The notes: a model not told the origin generated them from the letters alone. 64,000 nt of DNA from JAJYVT01 sp035534455 (GCA_035534455.1 DATLRV010000002.1:1-64000); one strand, 5' to 3'. Shown: positions 24,337-32,941, numbered from the stretch's first letter. Numbers and translations are program-made.

Positions 24337-25122
24337 CTACGGGTGAACGGTGCCGGGTGCGCCGGCCAGCTCGGCGCGGAAGTAGGCGGAGGGGGTGACG
24401 CCGGTCTCGCGCCGGAAGGCGGCGACGAACGCGCTTGCGGACTCGTACCCCACCGAGCGGGCCACGGTGCTCACCGGCGCGCCGGCCGCGAGCTCCCCAA
24501 GTGCCGCACGCAGCCGCAGGCGCGTGCGCCAGCGGCCGAACGACAGCCCGGTGTCCGAGAGGAACGCCCGGGCGAGGGTGCGTTCGCTCGCACCGACCTC
24601 GTGGCCCCACGCGTCGAGCGTCCGGCCGTCGCACGGGTCGGCACGGAGCGCCTCCGCGACCTCGCCGGCGCGGGGTTCGTGCGGCATGGGGACGTCGATG
24701 GCCTGCATCGTCACCGGTCGGAGCAGGTCGACGACGACGGCCTCGCCTCGGCCACGGGCGTCGGCGTCGAGGCCTTCGGTGGCCAGATAGCCGATCATCT
24801 CCCCGAGAAGTGGCGTCGCCGCCACCGGCGTGCAGTCCTCCCACGTGATGGGGCAGAGGTCTGGCCGCACGTACACGGCCTGCATCGTGGCGGAGGAAGT
24901 GGAGAGGACCTCGTGGCGGACGCCGGCGGGGATCCACAGCGCTCTCGTCGGCGGCAGCACCCAGGCCGTCGTGCCGGTCCTCACGAGCAGCACACCGTTC
25001 GGCGCCCATGCCAGCTGGTGCTCGGTGTGCGTGTGCCAGTCGAAAACCGAGCCCCGCGGCATCGGGAAGCTCACCACCACGAGCGCCTGCGACTGCGGAG
25101 GACATTGTCCGTCCAGCGACAT
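24337..25122 (-). CDS. AraC-family transcriptional regulator with N-terminal cupin sensor
   Basis: A 261-residue regulator. The N-terminal half is a cupin-like sensor (FDWHTHTEHQLAWAPNGVL with its His residues, then LWIPAGVRHEV). The C-terminal AraC domain has two HTHs: LDAWGHEVGASERTLARAFL and VARSVGYESASAFVAAFRRE, ending TGVTPSAYFR. It is divergently placed to the methyltransferase/HIT pair with 55 bases between starts, so it probably controls them, itself, or both. Confidence 0.9.
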   Translation of the reverse strand: MSLDGQCPPQSQALVVVSFPMPRGSVFDWHTHTEHQLAWAPNGVLLVRTGTTAWVLPPTRALWIPAGVRHEVLSTSSATMQAVYVRPDLCPITWEDCTPVAATPLLGEMIGYLATEGLDADARGRGEAVVVDLLRPVTMQAIDVPMPHEPRAGEVAEALRADPCDGRTLDAWGHEVGASERTLARAFLSDTGLSFGRWRTRLRLRAALGELAAGAPVSTVARSVGYESASAFVAAFRRETGVTPSAYFRAELAGAPGTVHP

Positions 25123-25177
25123 CGAACGGCAGGCTACGGCCTTTTACCTCGACGGTGCACTCCATATCGTGTTCTGC

Positions 25178-25804
25178 ATGAACGAGAACCACGCCCTGTG
25201 CGCCACGCTGGAGTGGTCCGAGCACATGCGCGACGACGTCGTGGGCTACCTGACGACCCATGCCGACCTCGGCTCCTCCATGCTCGAGATCGGCCCCGGT
25301 CCCGGCGCCGCGACCGAATGGCTCCGCTCGGAGGTCGCGCGGCTCGTGGCCCTGGAGGTCGACACGACCGCCGCGGCCGCGCTCGCCGCCCGCCTCGAGG
25401 GGACGAACGTCGAGGTGGCAATCGGCGACGCGACGCGTCTCGACTACCCCGACGACAGCTTCGACTCGGTCGGCTGCTTCACGATGCTCCACCACGTGCC
25501 GACCCCTCGCCTGCAGGACGCGATCCTCCGCGAGGCGCTCCGCGTCCTCCGACCCGGCGGTGTGCTGGTGGCCTCCGACAGCCTGCCTTGCAACGGGCTG
25601 CACGAGTTCCACGCCGGCGACGTCTACAACCCCGTGGACCCCGGGTCGTTGATCGCGCGGCTGCACGCGCTCGGCTACGAGCGCCTCACGGTGGTCGTGG
25701 ACGACGTCTTGAAGTTCATCGCCCACAAACCCTCCACGGCGACCGACCGCGACTGCGGCGCACCACCCGCTCCTGGCGGCGCCACGAAAGGAACCCTGAC
25801 ATGA
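25178..25804 (+). CDS. SAM-dependent class I methyltransferase
   Basis: A 208-residue methyltransferase. Motif I is MLEIGPGPGAATEWL, the acidic post-I residue is in VALEVD, motif II is FDSVGCFTMLHHVP, and LRPGGVLVASDSL is motif III. This pattern fits Methyltransf_11/25 enzymes; substrate is not predictable. Homologous sequence begins at MNENHALCATLEW (ATG 25178), where SAM-binding families commonly start. Its stop overlaps the next ATG (ATGA at 25801), so the two proteins are made together. Confidence 0.88.
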   Translation: MNENHALCATLEWSEHMRDDVVGYLTTHADLGSSMLEIGPGPGAATEWLRSEVARLVALEVDTTAAAALAARLEGTNVEVAIGDATRLDYPDDSFDSVGCFTMLHHVPTPRLQDAILREALRVLRPGGVLVASDSLPCNGLHEFHAGDVYNPVDPGSLIARLHALGYERLTVVVDDVLKFIAHKPSTATDRDCGAPPAPGGATKGTLT

Positions 25805-26313
25805 CCCTGCCGTACCAAGAGCCACTGACCGTCCGCGAGCCCGGTCCCCGCGTCGTCCCCGAACCCCCGAGGCGCGGCGAGCCCGGTGGCGAACCCTGCG
25901 GCATCTGCAGCGGCCACGCGTCCTCGGCCGTGTGGGCGGACGACCTCTGGTCGCTCCACCCGCCGGTGGGCGGGTCCCTTCCCGGGACGGTCTGGTTGGC
26001 GAGCAGGGCGCACGTCGACTCCTTCTGCGATCTCCCCGCCGACGCCGCCGAGGACTTCGGCCGGATCGCTGCGGCGGTGGAGCGAGCGATCGCCGAGCAA
26101 GACGGCGTCGGTCGCGTCCACCTCTACCGGTGGGGCGACGGCGGCGCGCACTTCCACGTCTGGTTCCTCCCCCGCCCCCTCGGGATGCTCGAAGCCAGGA
26201 ACATGATGCTGCCCCTGTGGGAGGACGTGCTCCCGAAGGTGTCTGACGAGGAGCTGCGCGCGGCCGCCGAACGGGTCGCGCTCGCGCTCGAGAAGGAACG
26301 CCCGGCGAGGTGA
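25801..26313 (+). CDS. HIT-like (histidine-triad) family protein
   Basis: A 170-residue protein. CGICSGHASSAVW is an N-terminal Cys pair, and the triad lies in GAHFHVWFLPRP (H-x-H form). The first catalytic-like stretch is GTVWLASRAHVDSFCDLPAD. HIT proteins hydrolyse or transfer nucleotides (AMP-linked or dinucleotide substrates); the triad here has only two spaced His followed by Trp, so activity may differ from GalT/Fhit types. Translationally coupled to the upstream methyltransferase. Confidence 0.75.
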   Translation: MTLPYQEPLTVREPGPRVVPEPPRRGEPGGEPCGICSGHASSAVWADDLWSLHPPVGGSLPGTVWLASRAHVDSFCDLPADAAEDFGRIAAAVERAIAEQDGVGRVHLYRWGDGGAHFHVWFLPRPLGMLEARNMMLPLWEDVLPKVSDEELRAAAERVALALEKERPAR

Positions 26314-26351
26314 CAAGGCGGGGGTCCCACGACCCCGCGGAGGGGCGAGCG

Positions 26352-26663
26352 ATGGACATCGACGAGGTCGGCGAACTGGCGGCGTCCCTCGAGGGCGTCC
26401 GGCGCACCGTGGTCGAGGGCCACGCGCAATGGCGGTACCGCGGCCGCGTCGTCGCACGGCAGCTCGACGGCAGCCGGTTGGTGATCCGCTGCACCTTCGA
26501 CGCCCGCGACGCGCTGCTCCGCGCCTTTCCCGAAACGTTCAGCGTGCCTCCCCGCTATCGAGCGCACATGATGGTCGTCGCGGACCTGACGAGCGGCGAC
26601 CCCGGAGCCGTCGAGGACGCGCTGGAGGGAGCCTGGCTCCTCCAACGGCGGCACTTCGACTAG
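26352..26663 (+). CDS. MmcQ/YjbR-family DNA-binding-like protein
   Basis: A 103-residue protein of the YjbR fold. It shows VEGHAQWRYRGRVVARQLDG, then FPETFSVPPRYRAHMMVVAD and a final helix with an AWLLQRRHF end, as in small YjbR proteins. Their function is not well established; a double-wing DNA-binding-like fold is known structurally. ATG 26352 follows GGAGGGGCGAGC. It lies 38 bases after the HIT gene and may be in the same operon. Downstream (26676-26708) are two copies of CACCCACCGGCGCCGT. Confidence 0.75.
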   Translation: MDIDEVGELAASLEGVRRTVVEGHAQWRYRGRVVARQLDGSRLVIRCTFDARDALLRAFPETFSVPPRYRAHMMVVADLTSGDPGAVEDALEGAWLLQRRHFD

Positions 26664-26855
26664 ACGGCGGCCGTGCACCCACCGGCGCCGTTCACCCACC
26701 GGCGCCGTGCACCGAGCGCTCGATTCCCGAAGGTGTGACCGAGGGTGCCGGACGACGCGGACGCGACGCTGAACGGGTCGCCGCTCGCCTGAGCGCTCCC
26801 GGCGGGAACCAGGGCGGTCAGCTCGAGGCTGCCCTCCGGCGGAGCGGCGGAAGGG

Positions 26856-27107
26856 TCAGCGGCGGCTGCCGGCGCGGCGGCAAGCGGTCGAGGAGCCGGG
26901 CGGCTGCCGGCGCGGCGGCAAGCGGTCGAGGAGCCGGGCCGTTGCCGTTGCGACCGCGGCGACCGCGTCGTCGAACGCGGCGTCGTTCGCCGCCGAGGTG
27001 CGCGTGACACCGCTCACCTTGCGCACGTACTGGCGGGCCGCCGCCTCGATCTCCTCGGGCGTCGCGGCGGGTTCGAGGCCGCGCAGCGTCGTGATGTTCC
27101 GGCACAT
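26856..27107 (-). CDS. DUF2277 family protein with duplicated, frame-shifted C-terminus
   Basis: An 83-residue protein opening MCRNITTLRGLEPAATPEEI, then AARQYVRKVSGVTRTSAAND, which matches DUF2277 proteins of unknown function. The conserved part covers about residues 1-60. The tail (LLDRLPPRRQP then PGSSTACRRAGSRR) is altered by a 38-bp tandem duplication, so only the basic end is changed and the core may still fold. It lies 20 bases downstream of the GNAT-cupin gene, probably the last gene of an HxlR-led operon. Confidence 0.75.
   Translation of the reverse strand: MCRNITTLRGLEPAATPEEIEAAARQYVRKVSGVTRTSAANDAAFDDAVAAVATATARLLDRLPPRRQPPGSSTACRRAGSRR
26863..26938. repeat. Perfect 38-bp tandem duplication inside the DUF2277 gene
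   Basis: Two identical 38-bp units (26863-26900 and 26901-26938) lie in the 3' end of the DUF2277 reading frame. Because 38 is not a multiple of three, the second pass is read in a shifted frame and ends at a TGA sooner. The unduplicated version would continue with a different C-terminus. A recent slippage or unequal-exchange event is likely. Confidence 0.95.
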
Positions 27108-27127
27108 GCCTGACAGCCTACGGCGGG

Positions 27128-28087
27128 TCAGCGCGGGTCGCCGGGGAGAGGTTCGACGTCCTGGGCGCCGTCGAAGACCGCGACGAACAGGCACCCCTCG
27201 TCCCCCGCCGGCGCGTGGTGCATCACCGAGCCCGCGGGGAAGTGCGCGTAGGAGCCCGGACCGACGCACTCGCCGTTCACCTCGAGCGCTCCCTCGAGGA
27301 CGACGAACGTGTGGGCCGCGCGATGCCGGTGCGTCGTCGCCACGAGCCCCGCCGGATAGCGGATCAGGTAGTGCTCCGCACCGGTGACCGGGTGCCGGTA
27401 GAGGAGTTTGACGCCGATCGGCCCGTCGTAGATCTCGACGTCGGCGTCGCGCAGGTCCTGGTCGGCAAGGTCGCGCTCGAGGAGCACCGTCGGTGGCGAC
27501 CGTCGTGCGAGGTCCGGGCAACCGTGGGCGTGCTGTGCGCGCCACTCTTGCTCGAGCACCGCGAAGTCGAGCTCGTCGCTCCATCCGCCCTTGAACCACT
27601 CGTTCTCTTTGAGGTGCGCCTCTTCCCGCATTCCGACCCGCCGCAGCAGGCGCGCGGACGGCGCGTTGCGCAGGTCGACCCGCGCCGTCACCCGGTGGAT
27701 GCCGAGCCCGTCGAAGACGAGGTGGAGGAGTCGATGCACCCCTTCCGCCGCGTAGCCCCGGCCGCCGTAGGCGGGATGGAAGACGTAACCGATCTCCGCG
27801 CTCTTGTGCTCCTCGGACGACCAGTGCGCGAGGAGATCGCCGATGAGCACCGACTGTGCGGAGAGCTCCACGCCGAGCACGATCGCCTGTCCCTCGCCCC
27901 CGATGTCGCCATGCCCGAAGAACCGCCCGAGCCGCGCGCGCACGGTCTCTGCATCCATCGGCGAGAACGGCACGTAGCGACAGACCTCGTCGAGCGACCG
28001 GTACGCGACCAGCGACTCGACGTCGTTCTCGGTGAGCGGGCGCAGCGTGAGCCGCTCGGTCCGGACCGGCGAGGGGACGAGTGTCAC
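27128..28087 (-). CDS. Fusion protein: GNAT acetyltransferase + C-terminal cupin
   Basis: A 319-residue two-domain protein in one frame. Residues 1-~190 are a RimJ/RimL-type N-acetyltransferase: RTERLTLRPLTENDVESLV, then IGYVFHPAYGGRGYAAEGVH (acetyl-CoA loop) and LRNAPSARLLRRVGMREEAH. Residues ~205-319 are a cupin of ChrR-like type: YLIRYPAGLVATTHRHRAAH, then VLEGALEVNGE and HFPAGSVMHHAPAGDEG with metal-binding His. GTG 28087 follows the DUF1697 stop by four bases. The acetyl acceptor is unknown. Coupled expression with HxlR and DUF1697 suggests detoxification or stress response; this is inference. Confidence 0.85.
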   Translation of the reverse strand: MTLVPSPVRTERLTLRPLTENDVESLVAYRSLDEVCRYVPFSPMDAETVRARLGRFFGHGDIGGEGQAIVLGVELSAQSVLIGDLLAHWSSEEHKSAEIGYVFHPAYGGRGYAAEGVHRLLHLVFDGLGIHRVTARVDLRNAPSARLLRRVGMREEAHLKENEWFKGGWSDELDFAVLEQEWRAQHAHGCPDLARRSPPTVLLERDLADQDLRDADVEIYDGPIGVKLLYRHPVTGAEHYLIRYPAGLVATTHRHRAAHTFVVLEGALEVNGECVGPGSYAHFPAGSVMHHAPAGDEGCLFVAVFDGAQDVEPLPGDPR

Positions 28088-28091
28088 GGCG

Positions 28092-28667
28092 TCAGCCTTG
28101 CACGAGGTCGCGCAGCGCGAGGATGGTCGCCCAGTTGCGGGCGGTCCCCTCGGCGAACGGCGTCCGGTTGGCGCCACCCCGGTCGAGCTCCCTTCGCAGC
28201 ACGCTCTCGGCGAACCCGCCGGGCGTGAGGAGGTAGAGCGCCCGGCCGCGGACGCACGCGTCGTCCGGGCTGCCCTTGGCGCGCGCCCGCTCGACCGCGG
28301 CCGCGACCGATGCGGCGCCCTCCTCCCCCGGCGGCGCGGGCAGGAGCACCGCGTGGAGGAGGCGGTGGTCGGGTGGGTCGCCGTACGGGTTGTCCGCCAC
28401 GATGCGCTCGAGGTCGCCCGAACCCAGCACGACCGCCACGGCCCGCACCCCGGTGCGTCGCGCGATCGCCGACTCGAGCGCCGACGCCACCGCTGAGTGG
28501 TCGGCGACCCAGCCCGTCGCGCTGAAGGCCACGTTGCCGCTCTGGATGTACGTGACGACGTCGGCGTGGCCGAGCGACTCGACAGCCTCGCGCAGCACCG
28601 GCATGGGCACCCGGTTCCGCCCACCGACGTTCACCCCGCGTAGGAGCGCCACGTGCGTGCGCGCCAC
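28092..28667 (-). CDS. DUF1697 domain protein
   Basis: A 191-residue protein with the family signature THVALLRGVNVGGRNRVPMP near its N-terminus, then TYIQSGNVAFSA, and TARNWATILALRDL at the C-terminus. DUF1697 proteins are small, widespread and of unknown role. GTG 28667 lies directly on the HxlR stop (TGAGTG), giving translational coupling. Its stop is four bases before the GNAT-cupin start. Confidence 0.9.
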   Translation of the reverse strand: MARTHVALLRGVNVGGRNRVPMPVLREAVESLGHADVVTYIQSGNVAFSATGWVADHSAVASALESAIARRTGVRAVAVVLGSGDLERIVADNPYGDPPDHRLLHAVLLPAPPGEEGAASVAAAVERARAKGSPDDACVRGRALYLLTPGGFAESVLRRELDRGGANRTPFAEGTARNWATILALRDLVQG

Positions 28668-29102
28668 TCAGATGAACCCCGGCTCGCCGAGATCGCCGTC
28701 GTCGACGACCCGGACGCAGGTCGGGCAGTACCAGCGGGCCTCGAGGGACGCCCCGCACACGTCGTGCAGGGGCGCTTCCGCGGGGCTCCCCGCCTGCTCG
28801 GCACCCCAGCTCGCGAGCAGGCGCACGGCGCCGGCGAGGTCCAGGCCCTGGCCCGTGAGCCCGTAGCTGAAGCGCGGCGGGCGGGTCGAGTACGGGGTGG
28901 CGACGACGAGTCCGATCCCCTCGAGGTGCCGAAGCCGCTGCGCGAGCACGTTGGACGCGATGGTGCCGAGGGACGCCTGCAGGTCGTTGAAGCGCATCGG
29001 GCCGCCGAGGAGGGCGTCCACGACGAGGAGCGACCACCGGTCACCGACCCTGGCGAGCGCGGCGTCGAGGCCGGTCGCCGAACCTTCCTGCATGGCGGTC
29101 AT
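28668..29102 (-). CDS. HxlR-family winged-helix regulator with C-terminal zinc-ribbon-like Cys motif
   Basis: A 144-residue HxlR-type regulator: DRWSLLVVDALLGGPMRFND, then LQASLGTIASNVLAQRLRHL and the wing GLVVATPYSTRPPRFSYGLT. After the wing it has HDVCGASLEARWYCPTCVRV, with three cysteines and a His that could bind a metal or sense thiol-reactive compounds; many HxlR proteins sense electrophiles. It heads a four-gene operon running left. An operator-like palindrome lies between it and the divergent protease gene. Confidence 0.92.
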   Translation of the reverse strand: MTAMQEGSATGLDAALARVGDRWSLLVVDALLGGPMRFNDLQASLGTIASNVLAQRLRHLEGIGLVVATPYSTRPPRFSYGLTGQGLDLAGAVRLLASWGAEQAGSPAEAPLHDVCGASLEARWYCPTCVRVVDDGDLGEPGFI

Positions 29103-29138
29103 CTTCCTCCCAGTGCGCCACGGCCGCCAGCGGGAATG

Positions 29139-29154
29139 GTAGCTTGCAAGTTAC
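29139..29154. promoter_or_regulatory. Palindromic operator candidate for the HxlR regulator
   Basis: GTAGCTTGCAAGTTAC is a 16-bp dyad with seven of eight matched pairs, followed by an extra CAAG half (ACAAGTGA). It lies in the 83-base divergent promoter between hxlR and the protease gene, where an autoregulator would bind. Known HxlR-type sites are likewise GTA(C)...GTAC-like dyads. Binding is inferred. Confidence 0.5.
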
Positions 29155-29185
29155 AAGTGACTGGGTGAGGAGGAGGAGGTTCCCG

Positions 29186-30106
29186 ATGGCGAGGTTGGGC
29201 GAGGTGCAGCAGGCGGTGGAGCGGGTGGCGGCCAACGCGGGGGCGACCGTCGTGCGGATCGGGCGTGGCGCCGGTCGCGGCGCGGGCGTCCTCATCGGCG
29301 ACGGCGCGGTGCTGACCAACGCGCACAACCTGCGGGGGAGCGAGACGACCGTCACGTTCGCGGACGGCCGGGTCGAGACGGGCGCGGTCGCGGGCGTCGA
29401 CCTCGACGCGGACCTCGCGGTCGTCCGCGCCGCCGGCGCCGGCGACGGCGCCTCGGGGCTCGAGTGGCACGCCGGCGAGGTGCGCCTCGGCTCGACGGTG
29501 CTCACGCTGACGCTCCCGGCGGGTGGCGGCGTGCGCGTCACGGTCGGCACGGTCTCCTCGGTCGGCGCGACCTTCCGGGGACCGCGCGGCCGTCTGGTGC
29601 ACGGCGGCATCGAGCACACCGCGCCACTGTCCCGGGGATCGTCGGGGAGCCCCGTCCTCGACCCCGACGGGAGGCTGGTCGGGCTCAACACCCATCGACT
29701 GGGCGAGGGCTTCTACCTCGCGGTGGCGGCCGGCGCCGAGCTGCGCGAGCGGGCCGACGCGCTGGCTCGCGGCGAGTCGCCGCGCCGGCCGTACCTCGGC
29801 GTCGCGCTCCTGCCCCCGCGGGCGGCCCGGCGCCTGCGGGCGGCGGTGGGCCTCCCCGAGCGCGACGGGCTCCTCGTGCGCGACGTCGACGAGGACGGTC
29901 CCGCCGCCCGAGCCGGCGTACGGCCGGGAGACCTCCTGGTCGAGGCCGGCGGCCGGGCGCTCGGCTCGCCCGACGAGCTCTACGAGGCGCTCGCCGCGGT
30001 CGCGGAGGGCGGAGAGCTCCCGCTCCACGTCGTCCGGGGTTCGGAGGAGCTCGACGTGGTCGTCAACTTCGCCGGCGACGGAGGGGCGCGACCGGGCGGA
30101 GCCTGA
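29186..30106 (+). CDS. Trypsin-like serine protease with PDZ domain, no export signal
   Basis: A 306-residue HtrA/Deg-like protease. The catalytic triad is visible: His in VLTNAHNLRG, Asp in LDADLAVVRA and Ser in SRGSSGSPVLDPDG. A PDZ domain follows (YLGVALLPPRAARRLRAAVG, then GLLVRDVDEDGPAARAGVRP, GDLLVEAGGRAL). There is no signal peptide or membrane helix, so it would act in the cytoplasm, unlike the second protease at 53245. ATG 29186 follows GAGGAGGAGG. It is divergent from the HxlR operon and may share its control. Confidence 0.9.
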   Translation: MARLGEVQQAVERVAANAGATVVRIGRGAGRGAGVLIGDGAVLTNAHNLRGSETTVTFADGRVETGAVAGVDLDADLAVVRAAGAGDGASGLEWHAGEVRLGSTVLTLTLPAGGGVRVTVGTVSSVGATFRGPRGRLVHGGIEHTAPLSRGSSGSPVLDPDGRLVGLNTHRLGEGFYLAVAAGAELRERADALARGESPRRPYLGVALLPPRAARRLRAAVGLPERDGLLVRDVDEDGPAARAGVRPGDLLVEAGGRALGSPDELYEALAAVAEGGELPLHVVRGSEELDVVVNFAGDGGARPGGA

Positions 30107-30200
30107 GCAGCGCCGTGCCGGGCGGCACGGCAGGTAACGTCTCCGCCGTGCGCAGCTGATCTCACTCGAGCCCCCGTCCCACCCCGCTCAAGGAGATCTA

Positions 30201-31874
30201 GTGCCCGCGCCGTCGGTTCCGTCCCAGCTCGCCACCCTCGCCGTCCACGGCGTGTCGGTCCACCGCGGGATCGCGCCCGTGCTCGTCGACGTGGACCTCA
30301 CGGTCGGGCCGGACGACCGCGTCGGCGTCGTCGGCCCGAACGGCGTAGGGAAAACCACCCTCCTGCGGGTGCTGGCCGGCGAGCTCCGCCCGGACACCGG
30401 GAGCGTCCGGGCGGCACCGCCGGCGGCGACCGTCGGGTACCTCGCACAGGAGCCCGAGGCGCGCACGGACGAGACGCTCGCCGCCCAGCTCGCGCGCCGC
30501 GCCGGGATCGCGGAGGCGGACCGGGAGCTGGAGGACGCCGCGGCGTCGCTCGTCGAGCCGGCGCCCGGTGCCGACGCGCGGTACGCGGTCGCGCTCGAGC
30601 GCTATCTCGCGCTCGGCGTCGCCGACTTCGAGGCCCGGCGCGGGGAGGTCCTCGCGGACCTCGGGCTCGACGAGGCCCTCCTCGCCCTTCCGGCATCGGC
30701 GCTTTCGGGCGGTCAGCGCGCCAAGGCGGCGCTCGCCGCGCTGCTCCTCTCCCGCTTCGACGTCCTGCTCCTGGACGAGCCGACCAACGACCTCGACTTC
30801 GACGGGCTCGACCGCCTCGAGGCCTTCGTCGGCGCGAGGCAGGGCGGGCTCGTCGTGGTCTCGCACGACCGCGCCTTCCTCGAGCGCGTGGTGTCGTCGG
30901 TCCTCGAGATCGACGAGAGCAGCCACCGCGTCGCCCTCTACGCCGGCGGCTTCGGGGCGTACCTCGACGCGCGTGCGACCGCGCGACGGCACGCCGAGGA
31001 GCGCTACGACGTCTACGTGACCGAGCGTGACCACCTCCGCGCCCGCGAGCGCGAGCAGCGCCAGTGGGCGGTCCAGGGGGTGCGACAGCAGAAGAAGCGC
31101 CCGCGCGACCACGACAAGGCCCAGCGCGACTTCCGGATCAACCGCACCGAGAAGCAGGCCTCCAAGGTCCGCACGACCGAGCGCGCCATCGAGCGGCTCG
31201 ACGCCGTGGAGAAGCCCTGGGAGGGTTGGCGCCTCGAGCTCGACCTCAAGGTCGCCCCGCGCTCGGGCGACGTCGTCGCGCGCCTCGACGGCGCCGTCGT
31301 CACCCGCGGCAGCTGGCAGCTCGGCCCGGTCGACCTCGCCGTCGCCGCCGGTGAGCGCGTCGCCGTCCTCGGACCGAACGGCGCGGGGAAGTCGACGCTC
31401 CTCGCCGCGCTGCTCGGCCGCGTCGAGCTCGCCGCCGGTACCCGCTCGCTCGGGCCGTCCGTCGTGGTGGGCGAGCTCCACCAGGCCCGGGGGCGGTTCT
31501 CGTCGGGCGACGCGTCCCTCGGCGACCAGTTCCTCGCGCAGACCGGCCTCAGCGTCCCCGAGAGCAGGTCGTTGCTGGCGAAGTTCGGCCTCGGCGCGCA
31601 CCACGTCGGCCGCGCCGCCGGCTCGCTGTCTCCGGGGGAGCGCACCCGGGCCGAGCTCGCGCTCCTCATGGCCCGGGGAACCAACTGCCTCGTCCTCGAC
31701 GAGCCGACCAACCACCTCGACCTGCCCGCCATCGAGCAGCTCGAAGGCGGGCTGTCGGAGTGGCCGGGCACGCTCCTCCTCGTCACGCACGATCGCCGGC
31801 TCCTCGAGTCGGTGACGCTCACCCGGCAGATCACGATGGCCCGCGGTGTCGTCGTCGACGACAGCGCGGTCTGA
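30201..31874 (+). CDS. ABC-F family ATPase
   Basis: A 557-residue soluble protein with two ABC cassettes in one chain and no membrane helices. Cassette 1 has GPNGVGKTTLL, LSGGQRAKAA and LLLDEPTNDLD. Cassette 2 has GPNGAGKSTLL, LSPGERTRAE and LVLDEPTNHLD. The charged linker between them (about 265-335) is the ABC-F hallmark. ABC-F proteins bind ribosomes for translation rescue or antibiotic protection; the subclass is not clear here. GTG 30201 follows AAGGAGAT. Confidence 0.92.
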   Translation: MPAPSVPSQLATLAVHGVSVHRGIAPVLVDVDLTVGPDDRVGVVGPNGVGKTTLLRVLAGELRPDTGSVRAAPPAATVGYLAQEPEARTDETLAAQLARRAGIAEADRELEDAAASLVEPAPGADARYAVALERYLALGVADFEARRGEVLADLGLDEALLALPASALSGGQRAKAALAALLLSRFDVLLLDEPTNDLDFDGLDRLEAFVGARQGGLVVVSHDRAFLERVVSSVLEIDESSHRVALYAGGFGAYLDARATARRHAEERYDVYVTERDHLRAREREQRQWAVQGVRQQKKRPRDHDKAQRDFRINRTEKQASKVRTTERAIERLDAVEKPWEGWRLELDLKVAPRSGDVVARLDGAVVTRGSWQLGPVDLAVAAGERVAVLGPNGAGKSTLLAALLGRVELAAGTRSLGPSVVVGELHQARGRFSSGDASLGDQFLAQTGLSVPESRSLLAKFGLGAHHVGRAAGSLSPGERTRAELALLMARGTNCLVLDEPTNHLDLPAIEQLEGGLSEWPGTLLLVTHDRRLLESVTLTRQITMARGVVVDDSAV

Positions 31875-31936
31875 CGATCGGCCGGGGCGGCAACCGGCGG
31901 CGTCAGAGTCCCCGTGCCCCTCGCCGAGGCCTCCGC

Positions 31937-32941
31937 TCAGCCGCCCGACAGCGCGGGCACGACCTGGTCGCCGTACGCGGCAAGGGTCGCGTCCTGGGCG
32001 TCGTGCATGAGGTACAGCGCGAACTGCGTGACCCCCAGCGCTTCGAGCTCCCGCAGCTTCGCGACGTGGTCCGCGGCGGTCCCGAGCACGCAGAAGCGGT
32101 CCACGATCTCGTCGGGCACGAACTCGGTGTCCGGGTTGCCCGCGCGGCCGTGGTGGGCGTAGTCGTAGCCGGTGCGGCGCTCGATGTAGGCGGTCAGCTC
32201 CACGGGCACGGCGGCGGACTCCTGCCCGTAGCGCGTGACCAGGTCGGCCACGTGGTTGCCGACCATCCCGCCGAACCACCGGACCTGGTCGCGCTGGTGG
32301 GCGCGGTCCTCCCCCACGTAGGCGGGGGCCGCCGCGCAGATCGACAGGGCATCGGGGTCCCGGCCCGCCGCCTCCGCCGCGGCGCGCGCCCGGCCGACCG
32401 CCCAGGAGATCACGAAGGGGTCGGCGATCTGGAGGATCACGCCGTCAGCCTCCCTCCCCGCCACCTCGAGGGCCTTGGGCCCGTAGGCGGCCATCCACAC
32501 CGGGAGGGAGCCGTCGCGCACCCACGAGAGCCGGACCGGCGTCCCGTGGAGCTCGGCCTCCCTGCCCTCTGCCACGGCCTTCACGAACCGGATGCAGGCG
32601 CCGACCTCCTCCAGGGTGGTCGGACGCTCGCCGAGCACACGGACCGCCGAGTCCCCGCGCCCGATCCCGCACATCGTCCGGTTGCCGAACATGTCGTTGA
32701 GCGTCGCGAAGAGCGACGCCGTGACCGGCCACTCCCTCGAGCGCGGGTTCGTCACCATCGTGCCCACGGTCACGCGCTCGGTCGCCTCCAAGATGCGCAC
32801 GTAGACGACGAACGGCTCCTGCCAGAGTACCGGCGAGTCGAACGTCCACACCGAGGAGAAGCCGGCACCCTCGGCGCGCCGTGCGAGCTCGACGACGCGC
32901 GACGCCGGCGGGTCGGTCTGCAGGACGAGCCCGAAGTTCAC
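31937..32941 (-). CDS. LLM-class F420-dependent oxidoreductase of the pyrimidine-catabolism type
   Basis: A 334-residue luciferase-like (TIM-barrel) oxidoreductase. MNFGLVLQTDPPASRVVELA, then AEGAGFSSVWTFDSP and RTMCGIGRGDSAVR, then LPVWMAAYGPKALEVAGREA match F420-dependent members that are found next to dihydropyrimidinase (the TIGR03842-type subgroup). GTG 32941 overlaps the dihydropyrimidinase stop (GTGA). The reaction is not established; dehydrogenation or reduction of the pyrimidine ring, or ring oxidation as in RutA-like enzymes, are both conceivable. It is the last gene of a three-gene operon. Confidence 0.85.
   Translation of the reverse strand: MNFGLVLQTDPPASRVVELARRAEGAGFSSVWTFDSPVLWQEPFVVYVRILEATERVTVGTMVTNPRSREWPVTASLFATLNDMFGNRTMCGIGRGDSAVRVLGERPTTLEEVGACIRFVKAVAEGREAELHGTPVRLSWVRDGSLPVWMAAYGPKALEVAGREADGVILQIADPFVISWAVGRARAAAEAAGRDPDALSICAAAPAYVGEDRAHQRDQVRWFGGMVGNHVADLVTRYGQESAAVPVELTAYIERRTGYDYAHHGRAGNPDTEFVPDEIVDRFCVLGTAADHVAKLRELEALGVTQFALYLMHDAQDATLAAYGDQVVPALSGG

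Noticed and set aside
26863..26938. A CRISPR array or phage-type repeat
   Set aside because: There are two abutting copies without spacers and no cas genes, so it is a simple tandem duplication within a gene.
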